64,000 bases of DNA from positions 1 through 64,000 of the forward strand of contig WNNJ02003317.1 in assembly GCA_012934845.2 (NCBI GenBank), in the 5' to 3' direction. This document shows positions 12,201-23,039 of the stretch, piece after piece; position 1 is the stretch's first letter; the number at the start of each line of letters is the position of its first letter. The notes under the pieces were generated by a model, which worked only from the letters and a program-made list of their open reading frames with translations, was not told the DNA's origin and searched no databases. This stretch comes from Pomphorhynchus laevis (taxonomy: Eukaryota; Acanthocephala; Palaeacanthocephala; Echinorhynchida; Pomphorhynchidae). Position numbers and translations under genes: made by a program.

Positions 12201-12440
12201 GAACAATAATTTTTTTCTTTTTAAGTCCTCTAATTGAACACAATTTGTTCAACACAACATTTGTTCACAATAATTTGTGAACAAATTATTGTTCACACAT
12301 TTTCTTATTTTATTCTTCTCGATGTTTAAACGCCCTGAACAATTGAATAGCGCATTAAACGCATTGGCCAATATATGTCTGTATTATATATAATCACCTT
12401 GTGTGATCTTGCAAAACGCCCACTCAGTTTTTAAACGCCT

Positions 12441-12473
12441 TGAGAATTTTCCGTGGGCCACGGAAAATTCTCA
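12441..12473. repeat. Short perfect palindrome
   Basis: TGAGAATTTTCCGTGG, a single G, and its exact complement: 16-bp arms with a one-base loop. Confidence 0.85.
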
Positions 12474-12514
12474 ATTTTCCGGCAGCCACTAAAGAATCAA
12501 CAAAACGATACCAG

Positions 12515-12595
12515 ATACTGTTTCGTCATTATGTTGACTCATCAGTGCCAGGTACCTCCCACTACTGGATGCAGAGGAAGACCGGTAGACGGTAC
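12515..12595 (-). ncRNA. Hammerhead ribozyme, type III, degenerate copy 3
   Basis: On the minus strand: GTACCGT, cleavage base C, TACCGG, a distal stem CTTCC/GGGAG, CTGGCA, CTGATGA, helix II GTCA/TGAC with a 6-base loop, GAAA, then ACAGTAT. Helices I and III each contain one mismatch relative to the best copies. The core bases are intact. Confidence 0.75.
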
Positions 12596-12719
12596 GAGTA
12601 TGTCAAAACATACAGAGCTAGACATTCTCTAGCTAGATCTAGACATTCTCATTTAATACTTAGTTTGTATTTATATATGTCTGTATTATATTAAATTAAA
12701 TACTTGGTGGTAAATATAT

Positions 12720-15700
12720 ATATAAATCTATAGTAAAAATACAATATTTCAATGTGTTTGCCTTATATGATTCATTATATATGATTCTAAATATGATTAA
12801 ATATTTATATGGTTCTAAATATGGATCAAGAAGATTATAGACCTGTGATTCAAAATCTATTATTAGATTCGAAATCTATTAACTTTGTTTATCTTTTATC
12901 CAATTTAGAGATAAACGCAACATATTTTCACGGGAACACATATCGAAATTAACTAAATGTCTGCTAAAGCCGAATTTATTAATTGTTTGTAACATTGTAA
13001 TTTAATTAAAATATAATTGTTTAATTATAAATTTAAAGTGTATATACATGTACAATCATTGTTGCAGTTGAAATTATGATAACTGTTTTTATTCTGTACG
13101 CTACTTTGATCCTATTTATAAGCTAATAGCAGTACGCTACATTTCAGTATTGTTGGACATCATCAGCTACTGATCCAATATATAATTTCACGTTTTGGTC
13201 CTTTCAATGTTGGCTGACGATCATTTCAAATTTAAAGCTGAACTTTTTCATACCAACGCTGATCGTAAAGGATCCAACTCTATAATATTATAAAAAATAT
13301 ATTATAATATTATAAAAACTTCAATTATATTTTCGATTATATATTTCAATTTCGTGCTTATCTAAGGAAATATTTAAAATATTAAACAAACACGTTTTGC
13401 ACATGTATAATCGTATATTTATTATTTATAATAATAAATTATTATTAGATATATTTATAAAATATAAATTTTTATAAATATTTATTTATTGTAAAATATC
13501 AAAAGCAGCCAACCGTTGTAATATTTTATTTTGATCAACTCAGTTGATTATGTGAATTTAATAATTTTCTATAAAATAGAACAATTATTCCCAAATTGCG
13601 TTCCAGCAGCACAAGATAATTGAGTTTTAAATTAAATAATATTAAGGCTATTAATTGCATTTTAAATCTTGATATTTACAATGGATATAAATAATCGATT
13701 AGATACGATAGTAACTAATCGATTATTTTTATCAATGACGTTTTATTTAATATATTTATAATAAATTATTATTATATTTATTTATAATATTAAATCTTTA
13801 TTGAACTTTATTGCTCAGATTTTCTTTCAAACCCGAATAATCATCTACTCAATTATCATTAAATAGTGCTATAATAAAAATATTCCATCTTTTATTGATC
13901 CAGCCCCGATAATTCTTTAAAACAAAAAAACCATACTATAAAACAATAAAGTTTTATTCAGATGCAAAAATCGGAAGTCAACAAATCATTTAACTTATTA
14001 ATATTGAGTTAATATTAATAAGTTTATATTAATTTATTAATACCAAAATTCTCATAATTAAAATTACAAATGATATAATAATATTTATAATAAAGATTTA
14101 TAATTTATTATAAATAATAATAAATTATTAAATTATAATTTAAATTAGAAGCTTCAAATTTATTTTATCAACTAATAACACTATTTCAGCGTATATTTTC
14201 GTATGTTAAAATTATTATCTATTTTAAAATTTCAAAATATTCATTGAAATTATTTGATTGGATCATGTCCTGATTTAAAATTATTGAAATTATGGTACTT
14301 TATTACCAAAGCATGAATTAACGTGCAGATAATTAATGAAACATTTTCAAAATTTGACTCCTAAACTACAATATAAGCATTTTAAAATTTATCAATGTTT
14401 TCGTAGTTGGTTCAGAATTATCGCCAAAAAATACAATAGATGTTTTGTTTATTTCATTAAATGGATGTATTTAATTTTCATTAGGCAAAAGTGTTTCTAT
14501 TTCATGTAAAGTCCAAAATATAATTAATAATAATTAATAAATAATTAAATACCTTATCCAAAAATAACTACTAAAGCTAATATTTTAATAAAGTAAAACT
14601 TCGGGGTTTTACTTTGGGGGCTAGGGATCTGTGATTGGCGCATTCCGGGTTAAGCTTCCCGACTAAGTTTGAAAAAGTCATGCAGGTTATATTGTTTTTA
14701 TCAATTAATAAAAATTGTATTAAAATTCTTTCTGATCAATAAATCGTCACCAGTAATTTTCTTAATATAATGTAATTTAAGAAATTATAATATAATTTCT
14801 TAATCCTAAAACAACTATTAAATTAGTTTAATAACATTTATTTTTACTTTTAAACCCAAGTAAAGTTGTAATATAAAATTAAATGTTTATGAATTGCCAA
14901 GAAATCAGTTAAACCTTTAGTTAAACACACTTTAAATACATTATTTTAATCAGTTACAATAAAATCTAAAAGCGAATATAATTAAAGATATTTAACTTTT
15001 ATAAAACCTAGCTACTCTTCAGAATGCAACTATTTTATGTTTATACAATTTATAAATTTTAAACAAAATTATCTTGCAAACTTGGATTGAACTTTTATAG
15101 TTTGCAAAATTTAAATTTGTTTTTAAAAACCTTATTTTGAAATATATTTTAAATTAGAACGTAATATCGTAATTTTTAATTGAACTTTATCATTATTTCT
15201 AAACAAATTAACTCAAACGTTAATGTCTAATATATTTAGTAACAAACAGTAAGATATTTTTCCAATTATTTTTATAATTGAAAAAAACATTTACGATTTG
15301 TCTATTATGTACAGATAGCTAATGTATAAATGGAAGTCTAAATGGAGAGAAAAAATTCGCCTTAATGATATATGCATGGACAGCCGACATTTGAAAGGAT
15401 GAAAACGCAAAGATAAAAGCTCTGTTGACCACAAGTTACATGTTAAAGTAAATGCCAAATTTACATTCTTAACCTGTGATTTAACAATTCGGAATCTATT
15501 ATCTTCTTTTGTTTATCTTTTATTCAATTTAGAAAGAAAAGCAAAAAAGTAATCACTAAAGGTTGTCTTCTTTACCAAGATATAAAGAGTCGGGGAAATT
15601 GGTTTGTATTTTCTATGAATACAAAAGTTAAAGACGAATTTTTTTTCCTTAAAAACATACGATCATCGGCTATGCTAGTAAAACTAGCTGACAGAAACAT

Positions 15701-15860
15701 TATGTACATTCAACATCAACTAAAATTTAAAGACTTATGAACATTTGTTTTCGTGTTTTGGTACCTTCGAAGAAGCTATTCAGGTGTGACGCTTCTAAAA
15801 AGTAAAAATAAAGACTACAGCAAAATGAGGTCATCGCAAGTGTATTTAATTTGAACGCAG
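12720..15860. other. AT-rich intergenic sequence upstream of the TGF-beta gene
   Basis: No gene recognised. A phrase of about 75 bp (ACCTGTGATT..., GAATCTATTA, TTTGTTTATCTTTTAT) occurs at 12838-12915 and again at 15472-15545. AGCTAATGTATAAATGGAAG at about 15321 recurs with one change at about 15889, just before the ligand's start codon. A GC-richer patch at 14590-14670 is listed separately. Confidence 0.45.
14590..14670. other. GC-rich patch with two hairpins
   Basis: Within very AT-rich surroundings this patch has a perfect 10-bp hairpin, AAAGTAAAAC with loop TTCGGG and return GTTTTACTTT (14590-14615). A smaller CGGG/CCCG hairpin at 14646-14661 follows. Composition and folding suggest a small structured RNA or the end of a mobile element. 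I recognise no known RNA family. Confidence 0.35.
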
Positions 15861-15888
15861 CAAAAAATATACTTTACTTCTGTAGTAG

Positions 15889-15901
15889 CTAATGTATAAA
15901 T
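15889..15901 (+). promoter_or_regulatory. TATA-like motif before the TGF-beta gene
   Basis: AGCTAATGTATAAAT lies about 30 bases before the ATG at 15927. The spacing is short for a core promoter with an untranslated leader, and the surroundings are AT-rich. A second copy of the phrase lies 568 bp upstream, so it may equally be part of a repeat. Confidence 0.25.
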
Positions 15902-15926
15902 TGAAGTTGTTAACTAATTAGTTATA

Positions 15927-17198
15927 ATGTATGGATTAACAACGAAAGGCTCAATTATATTACCATGTCTGGCAAATTTTATGTTTGCTGTATCCACTAC
16001 AAGAGGCTCACAAGATATTAATAAAAAGAGTGTACCAACTACTGAAGATGCAATGGATTCGTACGAGCTGCAACTATTTACAAATTTCGTACAATTAATA
16101 AATAGTACGTTAAATTTTGAACAACGGATTAGACACAGCATCATGGTGGATGGATCCGGTCTGGAGAGTGTACCTAGAGTTATCGTGGACAACGCTGTTT
16201 CGTATTTGATAACTAAAGGTCTTAAAGAAAATAGACAAAAGAACAAAATGATTAAAAAGATATTCGCATGTAATCTGAAACGATCGCCATCAGCAGCAGG
16301 TACTAAAAACATAGAATTTCAATTCAAAATCGATAACATTGATAATGAAGATCTGGAAGTCTACGCGGTAAAGCTGGCATTTAGCAATTGGATTTCTTCT
16401 TCGAATCGGAACAATCAATTGCTTGACTGTCAAATTTACACAAAGTATAGTGGCATAAACGTTTATTTTCATGACGATGATAGCTTCAACCGGGTTATTA
16501 CATTAGCTGTAGATAAGGAAAGGGGTCATTTAATCTCGGAACGGCTTAAGCCAACTGATAAAAATTTTAAAATTCCTGGCAAATCAACGATAACGGTTCA
16601 AGTAAGCATGGTAAACGCAGACAAAGTTTTGTTTTCAAAAGAAAAATGTCAGGTCATAGTTCAATTAGAAATTCCAACAACGAAAAGTGAAAGCTTGTCA
16701 ACCATATTCCGCCAGCAGTACAGAAAGTCCCGATCATCTGGTACAGGTGATATCCGGTATAGTAATGGATTTCATGAGAAACGGAGTTATCCTTTGAAAA
16801 TATTTCAAGATGGTTGTGCATTGAAAACATACACTTGGAATTTCCAAGATCCTGTTATTAAAAGCGTTCTTGACAGAAGCCGGTTCTTAAGAAGAGTTTT
16901 CAAAGAAAATGGGGAACCAGTTGGATCATACCATATGTCATTTTGTGTAGCAACAGAGAACTCAAAATGTATGGCAACTAACACAGGAGAGCCGGTGGTA
17001 AATGATCCTCACCTGGACAACGAGGCAACAATGTATTTACAACAGTATATGCAAACAAATTTAAATTTACAAGGATATAGTACTGGGTGTTGTTTTGCTG
17101 ATCGACTTAAGGATGTCGCGATAACATTCAATGATAACAGAGTACAGTATATTAAAAACGCTGTAGCTGAAAGTTGCAGGTGTTATTATGGAGGTTAG
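15927..17198 (+). CDS. TGF-beta superfamily ligand (divergent, intronless)
   Basis: The 423-residue precursor begins at the first ATG after an in-frame TAA at 15915. Residues 9-23 (SIILPCLANFMFAVS) can serve as a signal peptide. A prodomain of about 240 residues follows, then the furin-type site RKSR at 266-269. The C-terminal domain has seven cysteines at 297, 340, 348, 388, 389, 417 and 419, which is the full TGF-beta knot pattern including the adjacent CC (TGCCFADRL) and the final CRC. The interchain cysteine is present, so a secreted disulfide dimer is expected, acting on serine/threonine kinase receptors. Oddities: the second and third cysteines are 8 apart instead of about 4, the usual WI.AP segment is replaced by WNFQDPV, and six residues and a YYGG tail follow the first of the last two cysteines. 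I cannot place it as BMP, activin or TGF-beta proper. A 248-bp satellite starts 130 bp downstream. Confidence 0.85.
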   Translation: MYGLTTKGSIILPCLANFMFAVSTTRGSQDINKKSVPTTEDAMDSYELQLFTNFVQLINSTLNFEQRIRHSIMVDGSGLESVPRVIVDNAVSYLITKGLKENRQKNKMIKKIFACNLKRSPSAAGTKNIEFQFKIDNIDNEDLEVYAVKLAFSNWISSSNRNNQLLDCQIYTKYSGINVYFHDDDSFNRVITLAVDKERGHLISERLKPTDKNFKIPGKSTITVQVSMVNADKVLFSKEKCQVIVQLEIPTTKSESLSTIFRQQYRKSRSSGTGDIRYSNGFHEKRSYPLKIFQDGCALKTYTWNFQDPVIKSVLDRSRFLRRVFKENGEPVGSYHMSFCVATENSKCMATNTGEPVVNDPHLDNEATMYLQQYMQTNLNLQGYSTGCCFADRLKDVAITFNDNRVQYIKNAVAESCRCYYGG

Positions 17199-17327
17199 CA
17201 GATATAATCGAAATTGCACATTAATTGAACGATTATTGTCATTTATTTTCTTTAAAACTTCATTCTATTTTGTAGTTACACCGAAATACTCGTCATGATC
17301 ACAATTATTACCAATTTGCTATCCGTG

Positions 17328-18420
17328 CGCTATTCGTAGAATAGTGCAAGGATGAAAGGTACCTTTCTGAACTAAATACTGAAGATGTTATTAAACAATA
17401 TAAAAAATAATAAATAAATTAATTAATTTAATTAATTAATTAAAACAAATTAAATAAATTAATTAATTTAATTAATTAATTAAAACAAATTAATTACCAA
17501 ATTAATTTTAAATTTGAAAGATCATTTAAATTTAATAATTATTTAATTGATAATAATTACTTATTATTTAATTTTCGCTATTCGTAGAATAGTGCAAGGA
17601 TGAAAGGTACCTTTCTGAACTAAATACTGAAGATGTTATTAAACAATATAAAAAATAATAAATAAATTAATTAATTTAATTAATTAATTAAAACAAATTA
17701 AATAAATTAATTAATTTAATTAATTAATTAAAACAAATTAATTACCAAATTAATTTTAAATTTGAAAGATCATTTAAATTTAATAATTATTTAATTGATA
17801 ATAATTACTTATTATTTAATTTTCGCTATTCGTAGAATAGTGCAAGGATGAAAGGTACCTTTCTGAACTAAATACTGAAGATGTTATTAAACAATATAAA
17901 AAATAATAAATAAATTAATTAATTTAATTAATTAATTAAAACAAATTAAATAAATTAATTAATTTAATTAATTAATTAAAACAAATTAATTACCAAATTA
18001 ATTTTAAATTTGAAAGATCATTTAAATTTAATAATTATTTAATTGATAATAATTACTTATTATTTAATTTTCGCTATTCGTAGAATAGTGCAAGGATGAA
18101 AGGTACCTTTCTGAACTAAATACTGAAGATGTTATTAAACAATATAAAAAATAATAAATAAATTAATTAATTTAATTAATTAATTAAAACAAATTAAATA
18201 AATTAATTAATTTAATTAATTAATTAAAACAAATTAATTACCAAATTAATTTTAAATTTGAAAGATCATTTAAATTTAATAATTATTTAATTGATAATAA
18301 TTACTTATTATTTAATTTTCGCTATTCGTAGAATAGTGCAAGGATGAAAGGTACCTTTCTGAACTAAATACTGAAGATGTTATTAAGCAATATTTTCCAA
18401 ATTAATTTTATTGAAAGATC
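17328..18420. repeat. Satellite, 248-bp unit, about 4.4 copies
   Basis: The phrase CGCTATTCGTAGAATAGTGC begins at 17328, 17576, 17824, 18072 and 18320, exactly 248 bp apart each time. The first four units look identical. The fifth keeps about 80 bases and then deviates, lacking the AATTAATT-rich part. Each unit holds GAAAGGTACCTTTC (palindromic) and two blocks of TTAATTAATTTAATTAATTA. The array starts in the 3' flank of the ligand gene. Confidence 0.95.
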
Positions 18421-19300
18421 ATTTAAATTTAATAATTATTTAATTGATAATAATTACTAATTATTTAATTTTAATTATTTAAATTTAAATCCAAAATGGC
18501 TTCTGTAAATGCATTTATATCAAAATCTAAGATATCATAAATAAGTTACTGCCTTCTATCCGTACAGCTACTTGGATTTTTTACATTTGAAAAAATCATT
18601 TCTTATTTATTTTCTAATTTATCATTTTATTATTTATTAATTATAATTATTTATTATTTAATTATTTAAATTTTATTTAGCATTATTTTTAATTTATAAA
18701 ATACGTAGATTCAGTTAGCTGGTGGGATTGCTACTATCAAAATAAAATCAAACTGATTTTATTTTGAAATAAAATTTATTTTATTTAACTATTTTAAAAT
18801 AGTTAAATATATAAATCAACATAATATTATAAAAATAAATTTACACTTTTAAGCGAAAAATGATCTAAATCTTCTTTTACGACAGACTCAATTTCCACGT
18901 GTCTCTATTTCAGCATTATTTTTTAATTTATAAATTATTTATAAAATACGTAGACTGAGTTAGCTGATGTGATTTATTTTTCTTCATAAATTGAGATAAA
19001 TATAAATCTCATACAATCAGTATTTAAATTTATCGAATAATTTGTAATTCGTAAAAGTACGGGCACAATATTTAGTAAATTTACCGAATATGTTCGTTAT
19101 TTATATTTTTATATTCAGTATTTAAAGAAAATATGAAAAAAAAACGCAATAAGTCAAATTTATATAAACGTTTCGTCATTTACTAAGCTTTTTTAGTTTT
19201 TTATAACTGCGTAAACAAATATCTAAAACACAAGGAAAATAATAAACGAAAAAAATCTTTAAATATGATACCAGGTAAATAGACACAATTATTACAATGA
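18421..19300. repeat. AT-rich sequence with two partial PLE tails
   Basis: Plus-strand tail ends are visible at about 18600-18760 (ACGTAGATTCAGTTAGCTGG) and 18880-18975 (ACGTAGACTGAGTTAGCTGA). No gene is seen. Confidence 0.55.
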
Positions 19301-19374
19301 GTATATAAATGGGTAATCATGACGAAGATCAGATTGATAATCTTCTGCAATCCCCTGGGCGACCTCCAAAAGAC

Positions 19375-19800
19375 AGGGCGCGTTTGCCTCTTTACACCGC
19401 ACAGCTCAATCTATGTGAGAGAAATCTCGCTGCTCTCCAATTGCCTGTAGCGACAATTAGCTTCTTTCCTAGAGATTCCGGGAAGCTGGACGTAATCGGT
19501 CCGGCTGCCCCTACTGTCTCGATCGTTAATGGGACAAAAGTGTATTGGAACGCATCGATGCCCCTGTATTTGTCCAGCTTCAGATTCTCGGCCACTCTCG
19601 CCACCTCGCCCGGCGCACAGGCAGCGTTGAACACATTACTAGCCGCAAAAGTGTTGGGACAGGTAAAGTCCCATATAAGTAGGCGTCCCCATTCCCAATG
19701 GACCATAAAGCGCCATCCGGTATTTTCCCGTCATCTCTGCACAGTCCAACTGGTTCTAGGTGGGACGGGACACCGGACGCCATCAAAGCACTACGAATAA
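19375..19800 (-). mobile_element. LINE-type element, C-terminal restriction-like nuclease fragment
   Basis: The minus strand reads GVPSHLEPVGLCRDDGKIPD, then after a frame change WEWGRLLIWDFTCPNTFAAS, AENLKLDKYRGID, YTFVPLTIETVGAAGP, LGKKLIVATGNWRAARFLSH and, past a stop, RGKRALSFGGRPGD. The order (LEP.GL.R.DGKRPDG, W..G..L.WD.T..DT, KY..L....F.P...ETLG, then R....FL..R.S...QRGNA) is the C-terminal PD-(D/E)XK-like domain of a LINE-type reverse transcriptase family common in aquatic invertebrates. The same family lies at 54436-56950. Confidence 0.75.
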
Positions 19801-19989
19801 GAGCATTGACCGCTCTTAGCAGTCAATTGTCAAGGAAAATTAAAATAAATAAACAAGTCAATTGTCAAGGTAAATTGTCAAGACTCTCAATATTTTATCT
19901 AGCATTATACGTCCGACTACATCTTGTTCCTTAATCTTCTATTGCCAGCTTAGCAAAACTGAACTATTTTATAGCTAAAAGATGACGGT

Positions 19990-20970
19990 ATGTTGTAACG
20001 GTGCAGGCATTCGTGTGCACCATTATACCAAGATCTTTGGTGGTCGCAATATTCGTAATGATCTCGTTACCAAGATAGTATTTATGGCACACATTAAATC
20101 ACCTTGCACATTTTTATATCTGACAACGTTTTTCAGTTGATCAGTTTAATAGCTGATTGACAAAGATATTAAATAACGATAGGCCTAGAACAGAAATATG
20201 GGGGACTCCGGTAATATAAGTACGATAAGACAGACACCATGCGACTCTATCTCTAAATGATCTCATCTGGAGAAAATCTTTGATCCAGTAAAGAATTATC
20301 GAATCAACATTATAATTATCAAGAATAGCTAGCAACATCCGATGCGGAATTCTATCAAACGGTTGACTGAATTCTAGAAAGTCTGCGTCAACGCAATAAC
20401 CTTCAGCAACATGCTCAACCCAATCTTTACGAGCGCATAATAAGTTCGTGAGGCATGAGCGACCACGACGAAATCCGTGTTTGCCCTATTCTGGATTCTA
20501 GGTGAATTCAAATGAGCATATAAACGTCTGTTTAATATCCTCTCAAAGACTTTGCAGACCACAAGTAAGGTTTAATGCACGATAATTACTGGCGCTCTTT
20601 CTGTCCCCGTGTTTGAAAATTGGAACATCAATAGCTATTTTTCAGATATTTGGTAATTTTGATCTGTGCAAGCTTAACTCAAATAACGACTCCAATGGCT
20701 CCGCTATGTAGGGAGCAAGTAATTTAAGAAGATATTGATGAATTTTGTCGGGGCCTGTAGCTTATGCGATAGGTAATCTAGACAGTTCGTCATAACATGA
20801 CTTACTGTTATCCTCACAAACATCACAGAAATAAACTGTTTTAAGCTCAAAAGTTGAAGCAAACATCTCAGCTATCATAGCAGGTGAGGTAGCATTTGTA
20901 CCACAATCTTGTAAAGAAGAAATTGCCAAAATCAGAACTATTGCTTCACTGACATATGACCAAAATCTCT
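19990..20970 (-). mobile_element. LINE reverse transcriptase remnant
   Basis: Minus-strand pieces include VFERILNRRLYAHLNS (finger region), DSIILYWIKDFLQMRSFRDR (the thumb-side ..W...YL..R.QRV segment) and GVPHISVLGLSLFNIFVNQL, a worn form of GVPQGSVLGPLLF.IY+NDL. This places it in the CR1/L2/Jockey group. Several stops and frame changes break it, and the YADD box is not recognisable. Confidence 0.7.
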
Positions 20971-21019
20971 TTAATATATTTTAATCGATAAAGGATCAAA
21001 TCCAATCAAGGATTATTAC

Positions 21020-21535
21020 AATCAATATTATTGCCTTAGCCTTTTCGCCAATTCTCCAAAATTCATCATCCTACCCCTACAACGAATAATCAAGACTGCC
21101 GTTCGAGTGCTCTTTCGTCTCCGTCGCTTCGACCACACATCCACATATTTTGCCCAACTCTCCTGGCCCACCATCCACATCCGCATCAAACTCCGCCTTC
21201 TTCTCGTTACTTTTCGTCTCATCGCTGTCGGCTCCCCATCGTTCATCAACCTTCCTTTCTTAGACGATACTCGCCCCACCTCGCTATCGCTTCGTTCCTG
21301 TCATACCCTCTTACTCCACGTTCCTAATTACTCCAACAACTACGGTCTCCGATCCTTCCTCGTCGCCGCCTCACTCGCCTGGAATCAACTTTCTCTCGAC
21401 GTCCGCCGCGCCCCCTCCTTTATCACATTCAAACACCTCCTCCGTTCACACCTTCTCGACACCTGATTCACAGTCTTGTTTTGTTGTGGTCATGTAAGCG
21501 TGCGCTGGCACGCATTTGCCACGTTAAAATAAATC
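21020..21535 (+). mobile_element. LINE family A, 3' end copy 1
   Basis: A plus-strand frame (21107-21466) reads FRLRRFDHTSTYFAQLSWPT, SPSFINLPFLDDTRP, LLHVPNYSNNYGLRSFLVAA, LAWNQLSLDVR and FKHLLRSHLLDT. This is the C-terminal region after the reverse transcriptase. It ends in the 3' tail CATGTAAGCGTGCGCTGGCA with CACGTTAAAATAAA. Codon use is GC-rich compared with its surroundings. The 5' part of the element is missing. Confidence 0.8.
21498..21513 (+). other. 3' tail hairpin of LINE family A
   Basis: GCGTGC-GCTG-GCACGC, a perfect 6-bp stem 25 bases before the end of the element. Equivalent hairpins lie at 41436-41452 and 62097-62112. LINEs of the L2/CR1 type often carry a short 3' structure that the reverse transcriptase reads. 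Confidence 0.7.
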
Positions 21536-21539
21536 CTTT

Positions 21540-22170
21540 TTTTTATCAATGGAAAAATAAGTTTATTATTCTACATGACATTTATAATGATTTAAAATCA
21601 ATGATTTATTTATTCTACAGTGAACATGAGTAATTACATAAAATGTTTTTATTTCCTTTGATATTTTATGCTTTGATTTATTTGTTCACTACAATATTTG
21701 TCTAGACGAGATATTTATGTAAGCCGCTTTTGAATTTTCTAAAAATTTTAAAAGCTTAAATAAAATTATCAAAGTTATTTGTATAACTTTAAAAATCTAA
21801 ACTTATGCCTACTCCTATGTTAGAATTTGTAATTTTTACATGGGCCACAAAAGAATGTTGTTATCATTACGCTAATTTATTCCTGTCATTTATATTTCCA
21901 TAAGAATCACGTCTTAATTGATTGCATTTTATTGTTTATGAATAATATTTTGTTTTTAAAATGTTTTGAAGCGCCAAATTAATTGTAATTGTGGTAAATG
22001 AAATAAAATTTTGTGTGTGTTCTGAAGTTTTGAGCTCTTGACGATAAAATTATCGTGTTTCTTCAAAACCTCAGCAGTATTGACACCTCATTGTCTCATG
22101 ATGAAAAATAAGGAGACCGGGACAAATCGCTTTAGAGTAAATATATGGTAATTGAAGTTATTAATCTTTC
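21540..22170. other. Intergenic sequence before the membrane protein gene
   Basis: AT-rich with no gene recognised. It would hold the promoter of the gene at 22174, but I cannot point to a convincing core element. Confidence 0.4.
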
Positions 22171-22173
22171 TCA

Positions 22174-22962
22174 ATGAGTATATCAACTACAACAATAGAT
22201 GCACCAACGACATCGCACACTGCTAACCTTAATTTAACCCACCCGAATTTACAGCTAAACAGATTCAATCGATGGTACATCACACTTGGAGTAGTTTGTG
22301 CTTTTCTACTATGCCCCTTAATTCCATTGTTCTGCTGGCTAAGGTACGATAGGAATAAGCGTCGACAAAACTTGGATTCTGACGATGAAGTCGGTCAGCC
22401 AGGTAAGATGATAAAAATAATTGATAACTCTCAAATAAGTGAGCGTGATGTCGGGAGAGCTGTTGGATCCACTCCTGTCAGTGGTAGCGATAACGGTTAT
22501 CGTGATGGAAAATTAGGAAATAGCGAACTAGCAGATCTGCAGTGGTATGTTGATAGAATATTCTGTCATAATCGGGATTATGATCACTTGCTGAATATCA
22601 CACAGAGAGCATTGTCGTCTTATCGACGTCCAATGGCGATACCGACCAATATGTGTATAGGTTTTTATGTACCTCGAATTATTGAACCAAAACAATGCGA
22701 TGCTACCGTTCAACATCATGAGAGCTTGTTGACCAAGCCAAAATCGACAGAAAATACAGCGCAACCATGGCGGATTATGCATCGGTACAAGGATGACAAC
22801 GATAATTTTGCGTTTAGTGATAGAATACACCTGTCTTTAGCAAGTAATAAAGACAATTTATCAATTATGCATAAGCATTATCGATCAGGAGATAAAATAC
22901 CGAAATCTGACGTGCAGGATAATAGTCAATATATGGAAATAGACCATTTATATTTAGATTAG
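22174..22962 (+). CDS. Orphan single-pass membrane protein
   Basis: The predicted 262-residue protein has a Ser/Thr-rich N-terminus of about 34 residues with one N-glycosylation sequon (NLT). One hydrophobic segment spans about residues 35-56 (YITLGVVCAFLLCPLIPLFC) and is followed at once by RYDRNKRRQ. By the positive-inside rule the short N-terminus is outside and the tail of about 200 residues is cytoplasmic. The tail has no domain I know. It ends in tyrosine-containing acidic motifs (QYMEI, HLYLD) that could bind SH2/PTB or adaptor proteins, which is only a guess. The frame is uninterrupted and the codon choice is even, in contrast to the nearby retroelement remains. A canonical polyadenylation signal lies 70 bases after the stop, so I regard it as a real gene. 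Confidence 0.6.
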   Translation: MSISTTTIDAPTTSHTANLNLTHPNLQLNRFNRWYITLGVVCAFLLCPLIPLFCWLRYDRNKRRQNLDSDDEVGQPGKMIKIIDNSQISERDVGRAVGSTPVSGSDNGYRDGKLGNSELADLQWYVDRIFCHNRDYDHLLNITQRALSSYRRPMAIPTNMCIGFYVPRIIEPKQCDATVQHHESLLTKPKSTENTAQPWRIMHRYKDDNDNFAFSDRIHLSLASNKDNLSIMHKHYRSGDKIPKSDVQDNSQYMEIDHLYLD

Positions 22963-23029
22963 TCAAATAGTCAAAATATTTCGCACGTGTACTACCTGAT
23001 AAAATACCGTTTTGCATGCTTCATTACTG

Positions 23030-23035
23030 AATAAA
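23030..23035 (+). promoter_or_regulatory. Polyadenylation signal of the membrane protein gene
   Basis: AATAAA lies 68 bases after the stop codon of the gene at 22174-22962. Confidence 0.5.
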
Positions 23036-23039
23036 GGAA

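Larger units (their letters stand above)
10179..12344. mobile_element. 2.2 kb unit bounded by inverted repeats of about 155 bp
   Basis: The left arm (10179-10335) starts AATTGTTCAGGGCGTTTAAA. The right arm (12190-12344) ends with the exact complement. Both arms carry several alternating direct and inverted copies of TTGTGAACAATAATTTG. Inside are a LINE endonuclease fragment and a truncated PLE 3' end, which suggests a foldback-type DNA element that collected other repeats, or an inverted duplication. The CAGGG start resembles hAT ends, but I see no 8-bp target duplication and no transposase. Confidence 0.55.

Noticed and set aside
19309-19800. A 163-codon plus-strand frame as a gene.
   Set aside because: The opposite strand carries clear conserved motifs of a LINE-type nuclease domain; the plus-strand frame is its shadow.
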